NCBI GenBank assembly: GCA_007644065.1
Contig: VJWN01000001.1
Coordinates: 1,812,340-1,876,339, forward strand
Direction of reading: 5' to 3'
Source: Margaritispora aquatica
Taxonomy: Eukaryota > Ascomycota > Leotiomycetes > Helotiales > Discinellaceae
DNA length: 64,000 bases
Positions within the stretch are counted from its first letter, which is position 1. Each line of letters begins with the position of its first letter. Positions 34,699 through 45,699 of the stretch are shown piece after piece. The translations under genes and the position numbers were made by a program. The notes under the pieces are model-generated. The model was not told the DNA's origin. It worked only from the letters and a program-made list of their open reading frames with translations, and did not search any database.

Positions 34699-35205
34699 GC
34701 TCGACAGGTATCCCTCAAGTGTCGCCATGAATTCATATAAATCTCCGTCACGACGCTTGACTCCCCATGAATATTCCTCATCGATAGAGCACAGTGCGTC
34801 CTAATCTCATCGCCCTCGAGTCTGTGATAAACAAACTCGCTTGGCAAGTAACACTTCGCAAGACTGTTCCTCGCTGTGTAGGATCATGCAGCACAATCAA
34901 AGCAAATTAAATCCGCAGATATCTCCAACACGATAATGCTAAAAGAGACATTCAATATTATCCATAATATCTCATACAAATATTCGTACATGTCAGGTGA
35001 CGACGATGACCCATGTCCAGGGCTGAGTATTTCTCCTCAAAGGCCTCAATCTAACAGAAAGCGATCATCCACAATGTAAATAGAGAGATCTCCGAGCTAT
35101 CAATCTGTAGGCCGCCTATGAGTTGTTATTGAGTTGTGTCCTCCCCTGAATCGGAACTCTCAGTCAGATCCTCGGCTACTCAACATCCAAAGCATCATAA
35201 CAACC
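34699..35205. other. Short intergenic region
   Basis: It holds the 3' flank of the decarboxylase and the promoter of the ankyrin gene. No coding potential was recognised. Confidence 0.5.
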
Positions 35206-37343
35206 ATGAGTTTCGGCTACAGCGTTGGTGACTGCATCATCGTCGTCCAACTAGCCTGGAAAGTCTACAAGTCATGCCGCGACGCACCGGAGAGTTTCAG
35301 CAACATACAATACGAAGTTCTGTCACTACATGCGGTGTTAAAAGAGATTGAAGAGTCTCTTCCCACGCAAGAGCTGGCGACGGCCAGGCAGCAGAGGCTT
35401 GCAACGATCTCAGCCGGGTGCCAAGGCGTGTTGAACGATTTGCAAGATCTGGTGGATAAATACCAAAGTCTGGGTTCGAAGAGTAAACGCACATGGGATA
35501 GGTTGAGATGGGGCTCCGCGGATGTTGGAGAATTAAGAGCAAGGTTGACTTCGAATACTATGCTTCTTACCGCTTTTATCAGGTAGGCAATCGCAAAGTC
35601 GAGGCGTATTGTAATATGACGTTGACTAATTTCTTTAGCACGTCACAATTCACGGTGGAAAGGCAGTTGAACAGGCTTGTCCAGGAGTTTCAAGAAGGAA
35701 AACATGAAGGTTCTGTTCTGACTGTTGCAACGACAAGTTCAATATCATTGGATGAGAAGGAGACTTGGCGTCTCATCCGAAAAGAGTTCGAGGATATTGG
35801 AATCTCAGTTGCAGCTTTTGATGCTAACAAAGGCTTTATCATGAAATGGTTTCATCAGGCTCTAGAAGATGGAGTTTTCGAGGAACAGGAGCCTGGTGAA
35901 GCTGAGAAAGATGGGTCAGAGATGCATAATCTTTTGGTGGTTGAAAATCGCAAGAGCTCAGCTACAAGCTCTTTAGAGGGCTCATCAATGAAATCTAGAG
36001 CGTCAAGCAGATACTCGGCTGACACGGTTCGGAGCTCGAAAGAAGAGAATGGAGAGGACTTAGGGGAGGATAAGATGTTTGAGGTGTTTAGCGAGATACA
36101 GATACCCTCTGGAGCAACACATTCCGATAGTCCTCCAGCTTACACCGAGCAAGACGGTCCTGGTAGAGCTACACCAGAGGAGAAGGGTACTAGTAAGAGT
36201 GAGAAGCAGGCACAATCAGTATCTCCTGGCTCGGCAATTGCTTCTTCCTCTAAAGAAACTCCTAGACCAACACAGTCAGGAGTTCAAAATAACGACAAAA
36301 TTAGCAGAAAGCGTCCTCCTAAAGTCGCAAAGCTTTTCTCCTGGATAGTCAACTACGACAGACAATTCCACGAGCACTGCAAACTCGGCAATTTCGACGA
36401 AGCACAGCTCTTGCTTACCGAGAGAGGAGTGAATGTTGACGTCGAGTACCATACCGAGACAGCCATGACCACCGCGGCAGCTTCTGCGAACAAGGAGGCG
36501 GTTAGATTTCTCTACAAAGCAGGAGCAAATATCGAGCAGGCCAACAAGCAGGAAGTAACACCACTATGCGCAGCACTTATCTCTTGTGCCCAAACACCTT
36601 GTGATCGACAAGGGCGAAAACCCCATCTAGCCATGATCGAGTACCTCCTCGATCTCGGAGCAAACATCGAATGCTACACAGGCGGCTTGACAGCTCTCCG
36701 TCTTGCTGTAGGATTTGCGGATCCTGAGCTCGTCGAGCTTGTCCTAAACCGTGGAGCAAAATTTGAGTCCTACCCAAACCAGCCCGACACATTGCTCAAA
36801 TCCGCTGTCAACGCGGGCGGCGTCCGTGTAGTTGAGATACTGCTGGATCACGGGGCATCTGTTGATGCACTGGCTGAAAAACGGATAGGAGACTGGAAGA
36901 CAATGCTCCATTATGCCATCGAGTGCTTCAAGGACGAGGAAGCTGCGCTATTGATCGAACGCGGGGCAACAATCACGGCTGATACTGCATCACTGCTGAT
37001 TTCACGCGCTTTTCGCAGCAAGTGCTATCGCACGCTGACGCTTCTAGTTGGGAGGTTCTCCGCCCAAGTTGAAGAGGTTGGCGAGGGTTGGCAGGGCTCG
37101 CCGCTGTACTTTGCGGTTCAGTATCAGGATTTTAGAGCTGCTAAGATCCTCATTGCTGGGGGAGCGCCGTTTTCTCAGCTGTACTACTTGTGTAAGAAGC
37201 GGGATTTCTTTGTCGTACCGAAGCATAAATGGAGCAACGTTTATCTTGAACTAAAGAAGGAGCCAGGTAGATGGCCGAATAATCTGTTGGTACGTCTTGA
37301 TTGGGAGTTTTCTGATCAGCAGCGTTATGATGACGGTCCGTGA
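35206..37343 (+). CDS. Ankyrin-repeat protein with fungal STAND-type N-terminal domain
   Basis: Two exons, 35206-35582 and 35639-37343; 2082 nt, 693 residues. The start ACCATGAG opens MSFGYSVGDCIIVVQLAWKV, a helical N-terminal module (about 1-150) like those placed before NACHT or ankyrin domains in fungal STAND/NLR-like proteins. A Ser/Thr/Glu-rich linker (about 210-350) has PPAYTEQ and many acidic residues. From about 362 onward ankyrin repeats are visible, such as TAMTTAAASANKEAVRFLYK, HLAMIEYLLDLGANIECY, TALRLAVGFADPELVELVLN and GGVRVVEILLDHGASVDAL. There is no NACHT or NB-ARC ATPase (no P-loop), so it is not a complete NLR. Such proteins are often adaptors or receptors in fungal non-self recognition; the function here is unknown. 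Likely cytosolic. Confidence 0.85.
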
Positions 37344-38363
37344 ACATAAATTAATGTAGAAATACATGGAATAGCTGGTAAGCTTTCACGCGCACATAAC
37401 CCGATTGAATGAATTTTTAACTTTTTTATTAATTTTTTTACCGTTTGTCAAAGTGTGATCTAAGCTTCGCCCGGCCCTAATAAGGCCCTTTCCATTTCCC
37501 CCTTATCTTTATGCCTGCACTGCTATAGTGGTAAGGGTGTATAACAGTTTGAGACTACCTATACTTCCATGAGACCAGGGAACACTTACCTACAGGGAAG
37601 CATTGAAAGTACAAACGATCATTGCAATAGACATTTCGAGATTCGCAAGGCTAAATCAGCGAAGCAAGCTAAAATCATCGATCCCAATTTCAAGTAGAGA
37701 AATCGAGCACAAGTCTACGGCATGGCCTATATCCACACGAGCACATGACAGGCTGAGTATCTTCCCAAATTTAAATTCTAGAGAGTACACTAAAGATCGC
37801 AGTATATTACCTACAGATTTCGTACTTCGATTAGAAGGTAATATTCATATAGCTCTTCAATGCGCAAGAGTTTCTAGAACACCGAGAAAAATATATTGTC
37901 TCTTACTCTTCGTCATATTATCCTCCTGCTACGAGATAGTCATTGAGCGATTAAGCGAGCTTGTTAAGGGTGGAAATGCGAGGTTTGCTCGCTCGCTATG
38001 TTAGCATGTGTTTGGAGTGAATTCGGGAACTGTAATATATTATGGGTATAGAGGTGGGAGCTAGTACGATAGCCAAATTTACTGATCTTCTTGCTTAAAG
38101 ATAGTCAACTGTAATGGCTGCTAATAGATCCTTGGTGAACTGAGAGGACGGGAATGATCAACATGCACATGATGAGCTGTATTTGAATGCCATTGGAACG
38201 GCTAAAATACGAATCATTGATGAGAAGGAGGTAGAGGACAATCATGTCTCTTATCAAATGTATATGTACGATTTACAGATAGGGCCGCCCCTGTTGTGGT
38301 AATCGCCAATTCCAAACGCCTGCTGGAAGTCCGCTATGTGCAAGATACAATGCAATGCAAAAT
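37344..38363. other. Intergenic region with AT-rich stretch
   Basis: Both flanking genes end here: ankyrin (+) from the left, RING E3 (-) from the right. A T-rich run (about 37408-37440) and an open frame at 37603-38004 with no recognisable motif are present. No gene is supported. Confidence 0.5.
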
Positions 38364-40538
38364 TCAAGCTGCCCTTCTAGCAGTTGTGCTCATTAACGTG
38401 ATCTTCTTACTCTTCTTCTTCTTCCCCTGTCCGGTTGTTTTGCTCGACGTGCCGGAATTCTCGGCCAGCGACAATGCTTCGACTTGTGCAAGAAGCTCAT
38501 TCTCAGCTTGGATCTCAGCTTCAAAACTGAGCCAACCATCATCGACTCTACGGTCTGATTGAGGTTGTAGCTCTGGTGAAGCTGGCGCGATCAGGGCAGT
38601 TCCCCACACTGTTCTGGGAGCGTTGGGACTCGTGGATGGTGAGGCTAGCGGACCAAAGGATGATCCTTGCCGTGGTTGCCATGGTGGTGAGGCATTTTGA
38701 GCATCTAGTGGTGTTGATAATATTTCTTGAAGCCCTTCACCCGAAAGGCTGTCTGACTGAACAGGCCGCTTGCCCCTTGCAAATGCCCACCTAGCATTAT
38801 CTTCTGCCTTTTCAGCCCTTACTCTGTCTCGTTCCTCTCGGTTCTCCTTTTCTCTATTGCGTTTTCGACGTTTCTCGATTTCTTCCTTAAATTGATCCAA
38901 AATCTCTGGCACGACCACATCAGTCCAATTACATTCCAGAAAACCAACCTCACAACCATGTGGTAGATGAGAGAGGTACTTTGTCCTCTTCCTCAATTCA
39001 TCGTCCATAATATGTCCACTTGATATGCGCTCAACGCGCGGCAGAAGTGTAGAAGGGAAGGATGCGAAATTGCCGAATGCAGATTTGAGAATACGTATAT
39101 CTAAAGGCGCAAGATAATAGTGAAGTAGAGCTTGGTAGAAGAAATATGGAGAGTCCGATTGGTGGGTAACGGATACTGGCCGTAGTTGTTTGTTATCTGC
39201 GGAGATGGACCTTAATTCTGTTGGAGTTTCTTGCTGCATTGGCTCGCTTGTGGCAATCACGCTGGCATGTGATAAACTCTGGCCAGATTTTGAGGCATGT
39301 TGGATGTGGTAAATTTCAGGAATATCCTCATCGATCGAGCTGAACTGAATTGTTTGTCTTTTTGGTTTTTCCAGGGGTTTCTTTGCAGCCTCCGGAGGAT
39401 TTCCCATACCTTCAAGCTTGTTCTTAGCCTCATTAACGGCAATGACTGCTTTTCTTGTCCACTCAGGCTCTTCACCAAACATCAGCTCATCCTCATTCTC
39501 TTGCTGTCGCAGATCCTCAATTTCGCCATCGAATTGTTCAACCATATATTCCTCACTGCCTTTCATGATTCGTGCATAATCCATCACTTCTGCCGCAAAA
39601 TACCATGGTATATGATCTGACTTTGGCAATACATCCGCTCCATCTCGTGGCAATGCCAGCGTGCTTCCAGGCTCTCGCATAACCAGCCTCAAAACCACGT
39701 CATCACCTTCTCGGGGAGCAATGCTTTCTTGTCCTGTGTACCACCTCACAGGTCTAGTATCCGAGGAGAAAATGGTGTCCCAGCAGATGGGGCACTTCTT
39801 CCACCGAGCTTTCTTTTCCGGTAGTGGATTTGAGTCGTCAGTCGAGTGCATGTAGCGAATCAGGCATGGTAAGCAGAATATGTGACCGCATTTCGCCATT
39901 CGAGGAGCAACTGGGTGTGAAAGGCAAATCGGACAGGAAGCTTCTTGCGAAACAGAAGAAGCAAGGATTTGCAATACATCGTTCCAGTCGAGAGGTAAGT
40001 CGGCATCAATCGCATGAGGCTTATAGTCGCCGTATGGCTTGACAATGAAGCGATAGTTGGCATGTATGTATCTTGCTTTATCGCTTGAATGGTGGCCAGA
40101 TCCAATGCCAAATATATTGCCCCGTCGCGTTCCTCTAATCAAACCATTGTTTCGGTAATCTTGTGGCCGCGGTGGTAAAGTGAAATTCATCAAATGAGTA
40201 ATGGAAGTTTGACCTCGTCGGCTGGTGGCATTCCTCATAACTCCCTGGTTGATGTTAGCTTCAAGTACACTACCTCATAATCGAAATAGACTTACGGATT
40301 CCGCCATGGCGTCCTCATCCGCAAGCCGAGGCTTTCTTGTGTTCTTGTGCTTGCTCTTGTTTTGTTGATTGTTTCTAGCAGCCCCAGATGATGTTGAGTT
40401 TCCAGCAGATCTTCTAGAGCTATAATCAAAGCCAGGCGATGTGATCTGATGTTGCTGTAGAGGGGAATGCGAGGAAGACGTGGATGTGTTGACTATTTTA
40501 CCGCCGCTTATTGGCGTACTTGGTGGAGCTGAATTCAT
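38364..40538 (-). CDS. mag2: RING-finger E3 ubiquitin ligase, RNF10/Mag2 family
   Basis: Two exons, 40538-40296 and 40244-38364, joined over a 51-nt intron; 707 residues. The N-terminal 80 residues are Ser/Asn-rich. A conserved block follows (ARYIHANYRFIVKPYGDY, then LDWNDVLQI) and the C3HC4 RING: C185-P-I-C188, C200, H202, C205, C208, C232-P-I-C235. The region after the RING (REGDDVVLRLVMREPGSTLA, PYFFYQALLHYYLAPLDIRI, TKYLSHLPHGCEVGFLECNW) is also found in animal RNF10 and yeast Mag2, so the assignment rests on the whole length, not only the RING. A charged coiled-coil (KEEIEKRRKRNREKENREER) and a Lys-rich C-terminus complete it. RNF10 monoubiquitinates 40S proteins uS3 and uS5; yeast Mag2 acts on uS3 in decay of non-functional 18S rRNA. 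Divergent neighbour: a Ubp3/USP10-type deubiquitinase. Confidence 0.9.
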
Positions 40539-41551
40539 GGCCAGGAGAGATGTATATGGCACTTAATTCAGACAATCTCAACCACGTCTAAGGAGGAGAT
40601 GTCTATCCACGTTCGAGCACGGTGGATCTAGGTCGGTAGTGGGTGGTCTTGCAACAGGACGTCCTCATTTAAGAGAAATCTAGTGCAATTAGATCCTAAG
40701 CTCACTCTTTCAGACGCAAAGGGAACAAGTCAAATTGTCGATGAGTCGCAGACGCCAGAGGCGCTGGTGGAAGAAAATAATAGAGGTAGAGGTAGTGGGG
40801 GAGTCACCCAGTTATTAGCAGTACGAGAGGAGGGGCGAGACAGCTACGGGAGACCTGAAAGACATACTTACCTAAGGTACCTTTGATCCCTTCCCTACTT
40901 TCATCAAAAGTGGAGTCCCCACTGGCGGGAAACCTTGGCGTGTTTATAGTCACGTGGTAATTGTAAAACGTGACTGCCAAGATATGCGGCCGCTTGTGGT
41001 TAGAAGAGAAAGAAATATACAGAAAGTCTTATTTGCTGAATTGATGGAAACCATCTTCTCCCTAGAAGTCTGCGCGCAGATTCTTTGAACAGACAATCTT
41101 AAGGATACAATTCTCGAACTTTTATGATTCAAACGACGTTCCTCCAAAACTGAAGCCCAGACCAAAGTTCACTTCAGTCTTCATCAAGCCCAAAAGCCCA
41201 AGCTTCTGCGAACCCCGAAACTCGCAAGGCAATTTCTCGGCCCAGTCCAGCCCAGTCACTCCTCTTCTTTCTTAAGGTGGTCCGCCCTTCATAATATTTG
41301 AAGTGAGGTAGCATCGACAACACAATACTCACTTGTGCCTCTGCATGCGACGCACACCATCATATTCAGCTACTATCTCAGCGACAATCTTCTCGTCGCA
41401 GCTCCAGACACCAATTCTCCATGTATTGAGGTCACCGTGTCACGGAACTGCCAGCTGCTAGGTAGCCTCATATACGAAAGGCCGACACGCGCCTCTCCAA
41501 CCCGACCGCAAGAACGCGATCGGTTTGGAAGAAGAACGTTCTCAAGCCGGC
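40539..41551. promoter_or_regulatory. Shared divergent promoter of the E3 and deubiquitinase genes
   Basis: About 1 kb separates the start codons of the minus-strand RING E3 (40538) and plus-strand deubiquitinase (41552), with no gene between. It contains a GTCACGT/ACGTGAC inverted repeat (40949-40974), a GCGGCCGC box (about 40986), AGTCCAGCCCAGT repeats (about 41243-41258) and CT-rich leader near the deubiquitinase. A bidirectional promoter is plausible but not shown. Confidence 0.55.
40949..40974. promoter_or_regulatory. E-box CACGTG within a GTCACGT/ACGTGAC inverted repeat
   Basis: GTCACGTG at 40949-40956 contains the E-box CACGTG (40951-40956). ACGTGAC follows at 40968-40974 as the inverted partner, 12 nt away. 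bHLH factors such as Cbf1-type proteins bind this core in fungi. It sits about 410 bp from the E3 start and 580 bp from the deubiquitinase start. Confidence 0.45.
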
Positions 41552-44519
41552 ATGATGAATGGCTCTGCCGGACGTCATGCAGGGCCAGGTATGCCACAGC
41601 AGCCAGATGTAGGAAGGAGGAGGCCATATAATCCGCATCCTCACCATCCTCATCCGCAACAACAGCAGCATCAGGGATATCCTCCGCAAATGTACAACAA
41701 CTATATGCAACAACCATATGGCGCCAGTTACTACCAACAGCAGATGGCACCGCAATACCACAATGGACCAATGCATCACCAATATCCGCAATACCCTCCA
41801 TCTCCATACCCAAATATGCGATCTCCGCCTCCTCCTCTTCCGATGCAACATTATGGGCCTACACTTATTTCTCAGCAACACCAACCAATGTATCCTCGCC
41901 CACAATCATCTGCCAGCATGCCAAACCCCTATCAAACATCTTTACCACAAGCTCTCCCATCAACGCAATTAATTCCAGCTGCGATACCCATGACACCTCC
42001 AACTCCAGCTCTTGCTGTTAGTGTGCCTCCAAAAGTGCGTTTGCCAGAGGTACCACCTCTTCCAGCCGAAGAAATCCATGATGAGGTGAAGGAGCTTGCA
42101 GGAAATGCCCCAGAGCCGGCGCAAGTCGCCACCGAGGAGGTTTTAGAAGATGCGACAGAAATCGCATTGCCCGTTAAGGAAGAGGAGCCTTCTACTTACA
42201 TACAACTAAGACCTTATGTAAGCTTCAAGGTGCTCTTTGAATTTCCACTGTACTAATGACATATAGCTTCCTTGGTATTCTCACCCTAAGTCAACATTTC
42301 CAGCTAGACGGGTACGCAGAAAGCGGAAAATAGTACAAGGACTTTCTGCTGAATTAGTCGAGCTTCCGGAAATAGCACAAGCACCGGCTACAGAGCCTCA
42401 GGTAGAAAGTGAAGCTGCCCTGAATACTGTACAGTCTGTGGTTGATGCTTGCGAAGAAATCAACAATGTTCGCCCTGAGACTCCAGCACCAAGCTTGCCA
42501 CCTTCTGAAGACAACAATTCCACAAATCCAACCACACCTTCTTCGTCACAACAGCAATATGTACAGTCTGCTGGAGACATTACACCAGTGGCCCCTAAGC
42601 TTGCCAACAGACAATCCGGTCCCATTGTCCCGATTGTTCCTGTTCTACCCAAAAGTTTGCCCAAGACGATTCCACAGAAAAGTTCTGTTGCAGCTCCAAT
42701 TCAAGAACAGCCTATCACACTACCTGGGGAAGTCATTGCTAAGGACACCACTACTCCAGATAGCGAAAGTGTAGCTGGTGAAACTAAAGAGACAGTTCCC
42801 GCTCCCAAGGCATGGACGACACCGAAGCTCTGGACTGGACTCTTCAATCCTGATGCTCCAACATCTACTGCAGCATCAAGCGAGTCTGAACAGGCTGTGG
42901 CACCTAATGGCTTGAAGCCGTCCTCAGAGTCTTTGGCAGAAGCACTGAGAACCTTTAGCCCATTAGCATCTGACGCAAAGGTTTCATTCCTGGAGCCAAG
43001 AGGTCTTGTTAACACCGGCAACATGTGCTATATGAACTCTGTACGTCTACGAATCTGTGAGGAGATTTTGTTACTAACATCATCAGGTCCTCCAAGTCTT
43101 GGTTTTTTGTGGTCCCTTCTATAACTTTTTGGATCAAGTGAGCAGGCGAGCCGCACATAGCTTCAAGAGCGAGACACCTTTGATCGACGCAATGTAAGCA
43201 TGCCAGTTTCAACTTCATTTTACATACTAATCAAATACAAAGGATTCTTTTTATGCGTGAATTCAAGGTTATTGATTCAGCTGCGAACACTGAAAAGCTG
43301 CGTTTGCGGTTGAAAGAGGGCGAACTTGAGCGATATGGCGATTCCTTCACCCCTGATTTTGTGTACAACGTTATTAACCGCTTGCCACGCTTTTCGTCCA
43401 TGAGAGTAGGTCTGACGTGTTTTGATCTCAAGCAATTCTAACATCCTATAGCAAGGTCATCAGCAAGATGCAGAAGAGTTCCTGGGCTTTCTTCTTGACG
43501 GTCTTCACGAAGAGTGCGTTCATGTTATGCGCAGCAGTGTGTCAGCCAATCCTTCGGCATTGGCTACTCCAACAAATGGGCCTTCATCGCCGATCAGTGA
43601 GGTCAATAGTACTTCTGAGTCTATGAGCGGTCAAGAAAATGGTTGGTTAGAGGTCGGCCCTAAGCAAAAGGCTGCTGTCACACGTTCTTCCGGCACAATC
43701 ACGACAGGGTCACCATTGACCAAAATATTTGGTGGCAACCTTCGATCAGAATTGCGTGTGCCAGGACTCAAGGATTCGGTCACACTTGAGCCATATCAAC
43801 CGCTCCAATTGGACATTGGAGCACCAAACGTGAATAACATTGTCGATGCGCTTAAGGGGCTAACTCGATCCGAAACATTAAATGGTGACTTCAAATCTCC
43901 CAAAGGTCCCAATGTTACTGCCACAAAGCAAGTCTTCATCGAGACACTTCCTCCAGTTCTCATTCTGCATCTGAAGCGGTTTCAATATGACAATGCTGGT
44001 GGGACTCAAAAGATATGGAAAAAAGTCGGTTACCCACTCGAGTTGGAGATTCCGAAGGAGGTTTTCTCTCGACAGAAGCGTGGTGTTTATGCGCACAGTG
44101 GTCTTCCAAAGTATCGACTGATTGGAGCCGTTTATCACCATGGTAAAAATGCCAGTGGGGGTCATTATACTGTCGATGTGAGGAGACAAGAGGGACGTGA
44201 GTGGATCCGATTAGATGACACCGTTATTCGGCGAGTTAGGAGCGAGGAGGTCGCAGAAGGTGGAAGTGAAGAAGATCCCAAGGTTATTGCTGCTGCTTTG
44301 GAAGCTCATAGCAAAGACGGTTCGATCTCAGTAAATGGATTTGCAGCAATTGATGGGGCGGAGGAAGACAACAACGAAGATGGGTGGAAGAAAGCTAGTG
44401 GGTCTGGAAAAAAGTGGTCAGCCGTAGCGAATGGCGCATCTACGCCGAAAGCGAAGAGCGACAAATTCTCGGTCAAGGACAACAAGGTCGCATACCTCTT
44501 GTTTTATCAAAAGATATGA
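41552..44519 (+). CDS. ubp3: Ubiquitin-specific protease, Ubp3/USP10 family
   Basis: Five exons: 41552-42217, 42267-43040, 43087-43193, 43243-43405 and 43452-44519; 2778 nt, 925 residues. The first 150 residues are Pro/Gln/His/Tyr-rich and low-complexity, resembling a prion-like domain. A long disordered acidic/Pro region leads to the USP core: the Cys box RGLVNTGNMCYMNSVLQVLV with C476 as nucleophile (split by intron 2), QGHQQDAEEFLGFLLDGLHE, VFIETLPPVLILHLKRFQYD, and the His box KNASGGHYTVDV with H808, then WIRLDD with D825 completing the triad. The end KVAYLLFYQKI is typical of the family. Ubp3 works with Bre5 in yeast on Sec23, ribophagy and ribosomal proteins; USP10 removes ubiquitin from 40S proteins and binds G3BP. 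No FGDF-type G3BP motif was seen. The first ATG pair (41552, 41555) is in frame. Confidence 0.93.
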
Positions 44520-45699
44520 GCAACAAGCATGATCGGAAAAGAGGGGTTTTGAATCCTGGCCTATGCATTCCCAACGCTGTCGCTATTGTCTATTGATAGA
44601 AACGCTATGCTTATGCAAGGAGCCATGTTCTTGGACGAACATAATGTGTGTTGTTATACTGAGGCCCTGTGTACAATCATCTGCCTGAGATTTTTGGGCG
44701 CCAGAATTGCTTCAGAGCATGAGCATGCGGGCGTAAAAAGGATAGCCTGGTGACTAAAAGTTGGCATCTACTGGCGCAAAGCTGATCATTGTATAATACT
44801 GAACCATCCATCGGTTAGGCTCACGCTTGTATCGATGGCACAATATAAAACTGATATTTCTAATGTTATTGACTCTTTGATTTGTGACCTCGAGCTTACC
44901 TATCCAGTAGTTTCAGGATAGATACTGATACGTTTAATTGAATCATTAAGTATTGATTGGCCTCCGCTCTAAGTGCATGTGTGCATCCACAGGACCATAC
45001 CTTATATTAGGGATCAGGAGTTTGCACTTCAATAAAGACCTTGCCTACGTACGCAAGGTGCTTTGGCAGGAATATTTAGATCAGTGATACTCCATATTTC
45101 TGTGCTGTTGATATTGAATACTCAAGATACTGTAAGCTTAAACCCGAAGTATCGAGTTGAGGACCAATCCCAAGACAGTACAGTGCATGTAGATCTGAAA
45201 GGCACACAGTCTCACAGGCCTGCAGACTCAAGCTGCAGAATGCAGAATGCCCACTTACCCGCAATCCAATGCCGGGTATTAATTTCAATCTCGGGGGGAG
45301 ATGAGACTAAGATGACACCCTGTTCTAGCCCCTCAAATGGAAGAATTGGACTGGAGCAAGCCATTCAGCCAAGCATAAGGTAAACAAAATAATAAACAAA
45401 ATTCTTTTCGGTACTGGCGTAGGTTTCCACTGCTGCATCCCGTCGCCTCGTCGCGCGTCCCACTCCCCCCTTCCTCTTCAAAGCCAGGGAAAGTTGACGA
45501 CCGAAAAGCGACGAGCGATCGGAGACAACTGGAACTCGACAGGACTGGACTGGACTGAACACACTGCACTTGTCGCAACATGCTCTAACCTTACACCGCC
45601 GCTCCTTAGTAATTTGATTTCACCTTGATACAGACATTATCATACTCTCTTTAATTATTCTTCCATTTTCCTATAAAGTGTGCGCCTGCTCCCTTCGTC
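44520..45699. other. Intergenic region, promoter of ERG4
   Basis: No gene was recognised. It holds the 3' flank of the deubiquitinase and the promoter and leader of ERG4. ACTGGACTGGACTG direct repeats lie at about 45543-45556. Confidence 0.5.

Noticed and set aside
37603..38004. 133-codon plus-strand ORF between the ankyrin and RING genes
   Set aside because: No recognisable domain and no splice partners; it sits where two genes converge.
41373..41905. Long minus-strand ORFs overlapping the start of the deubiquitinase gene
   Set aside because: They are antisense shadows of the Gln/Pro/His-rich low-complexity coding region and have no own motif.
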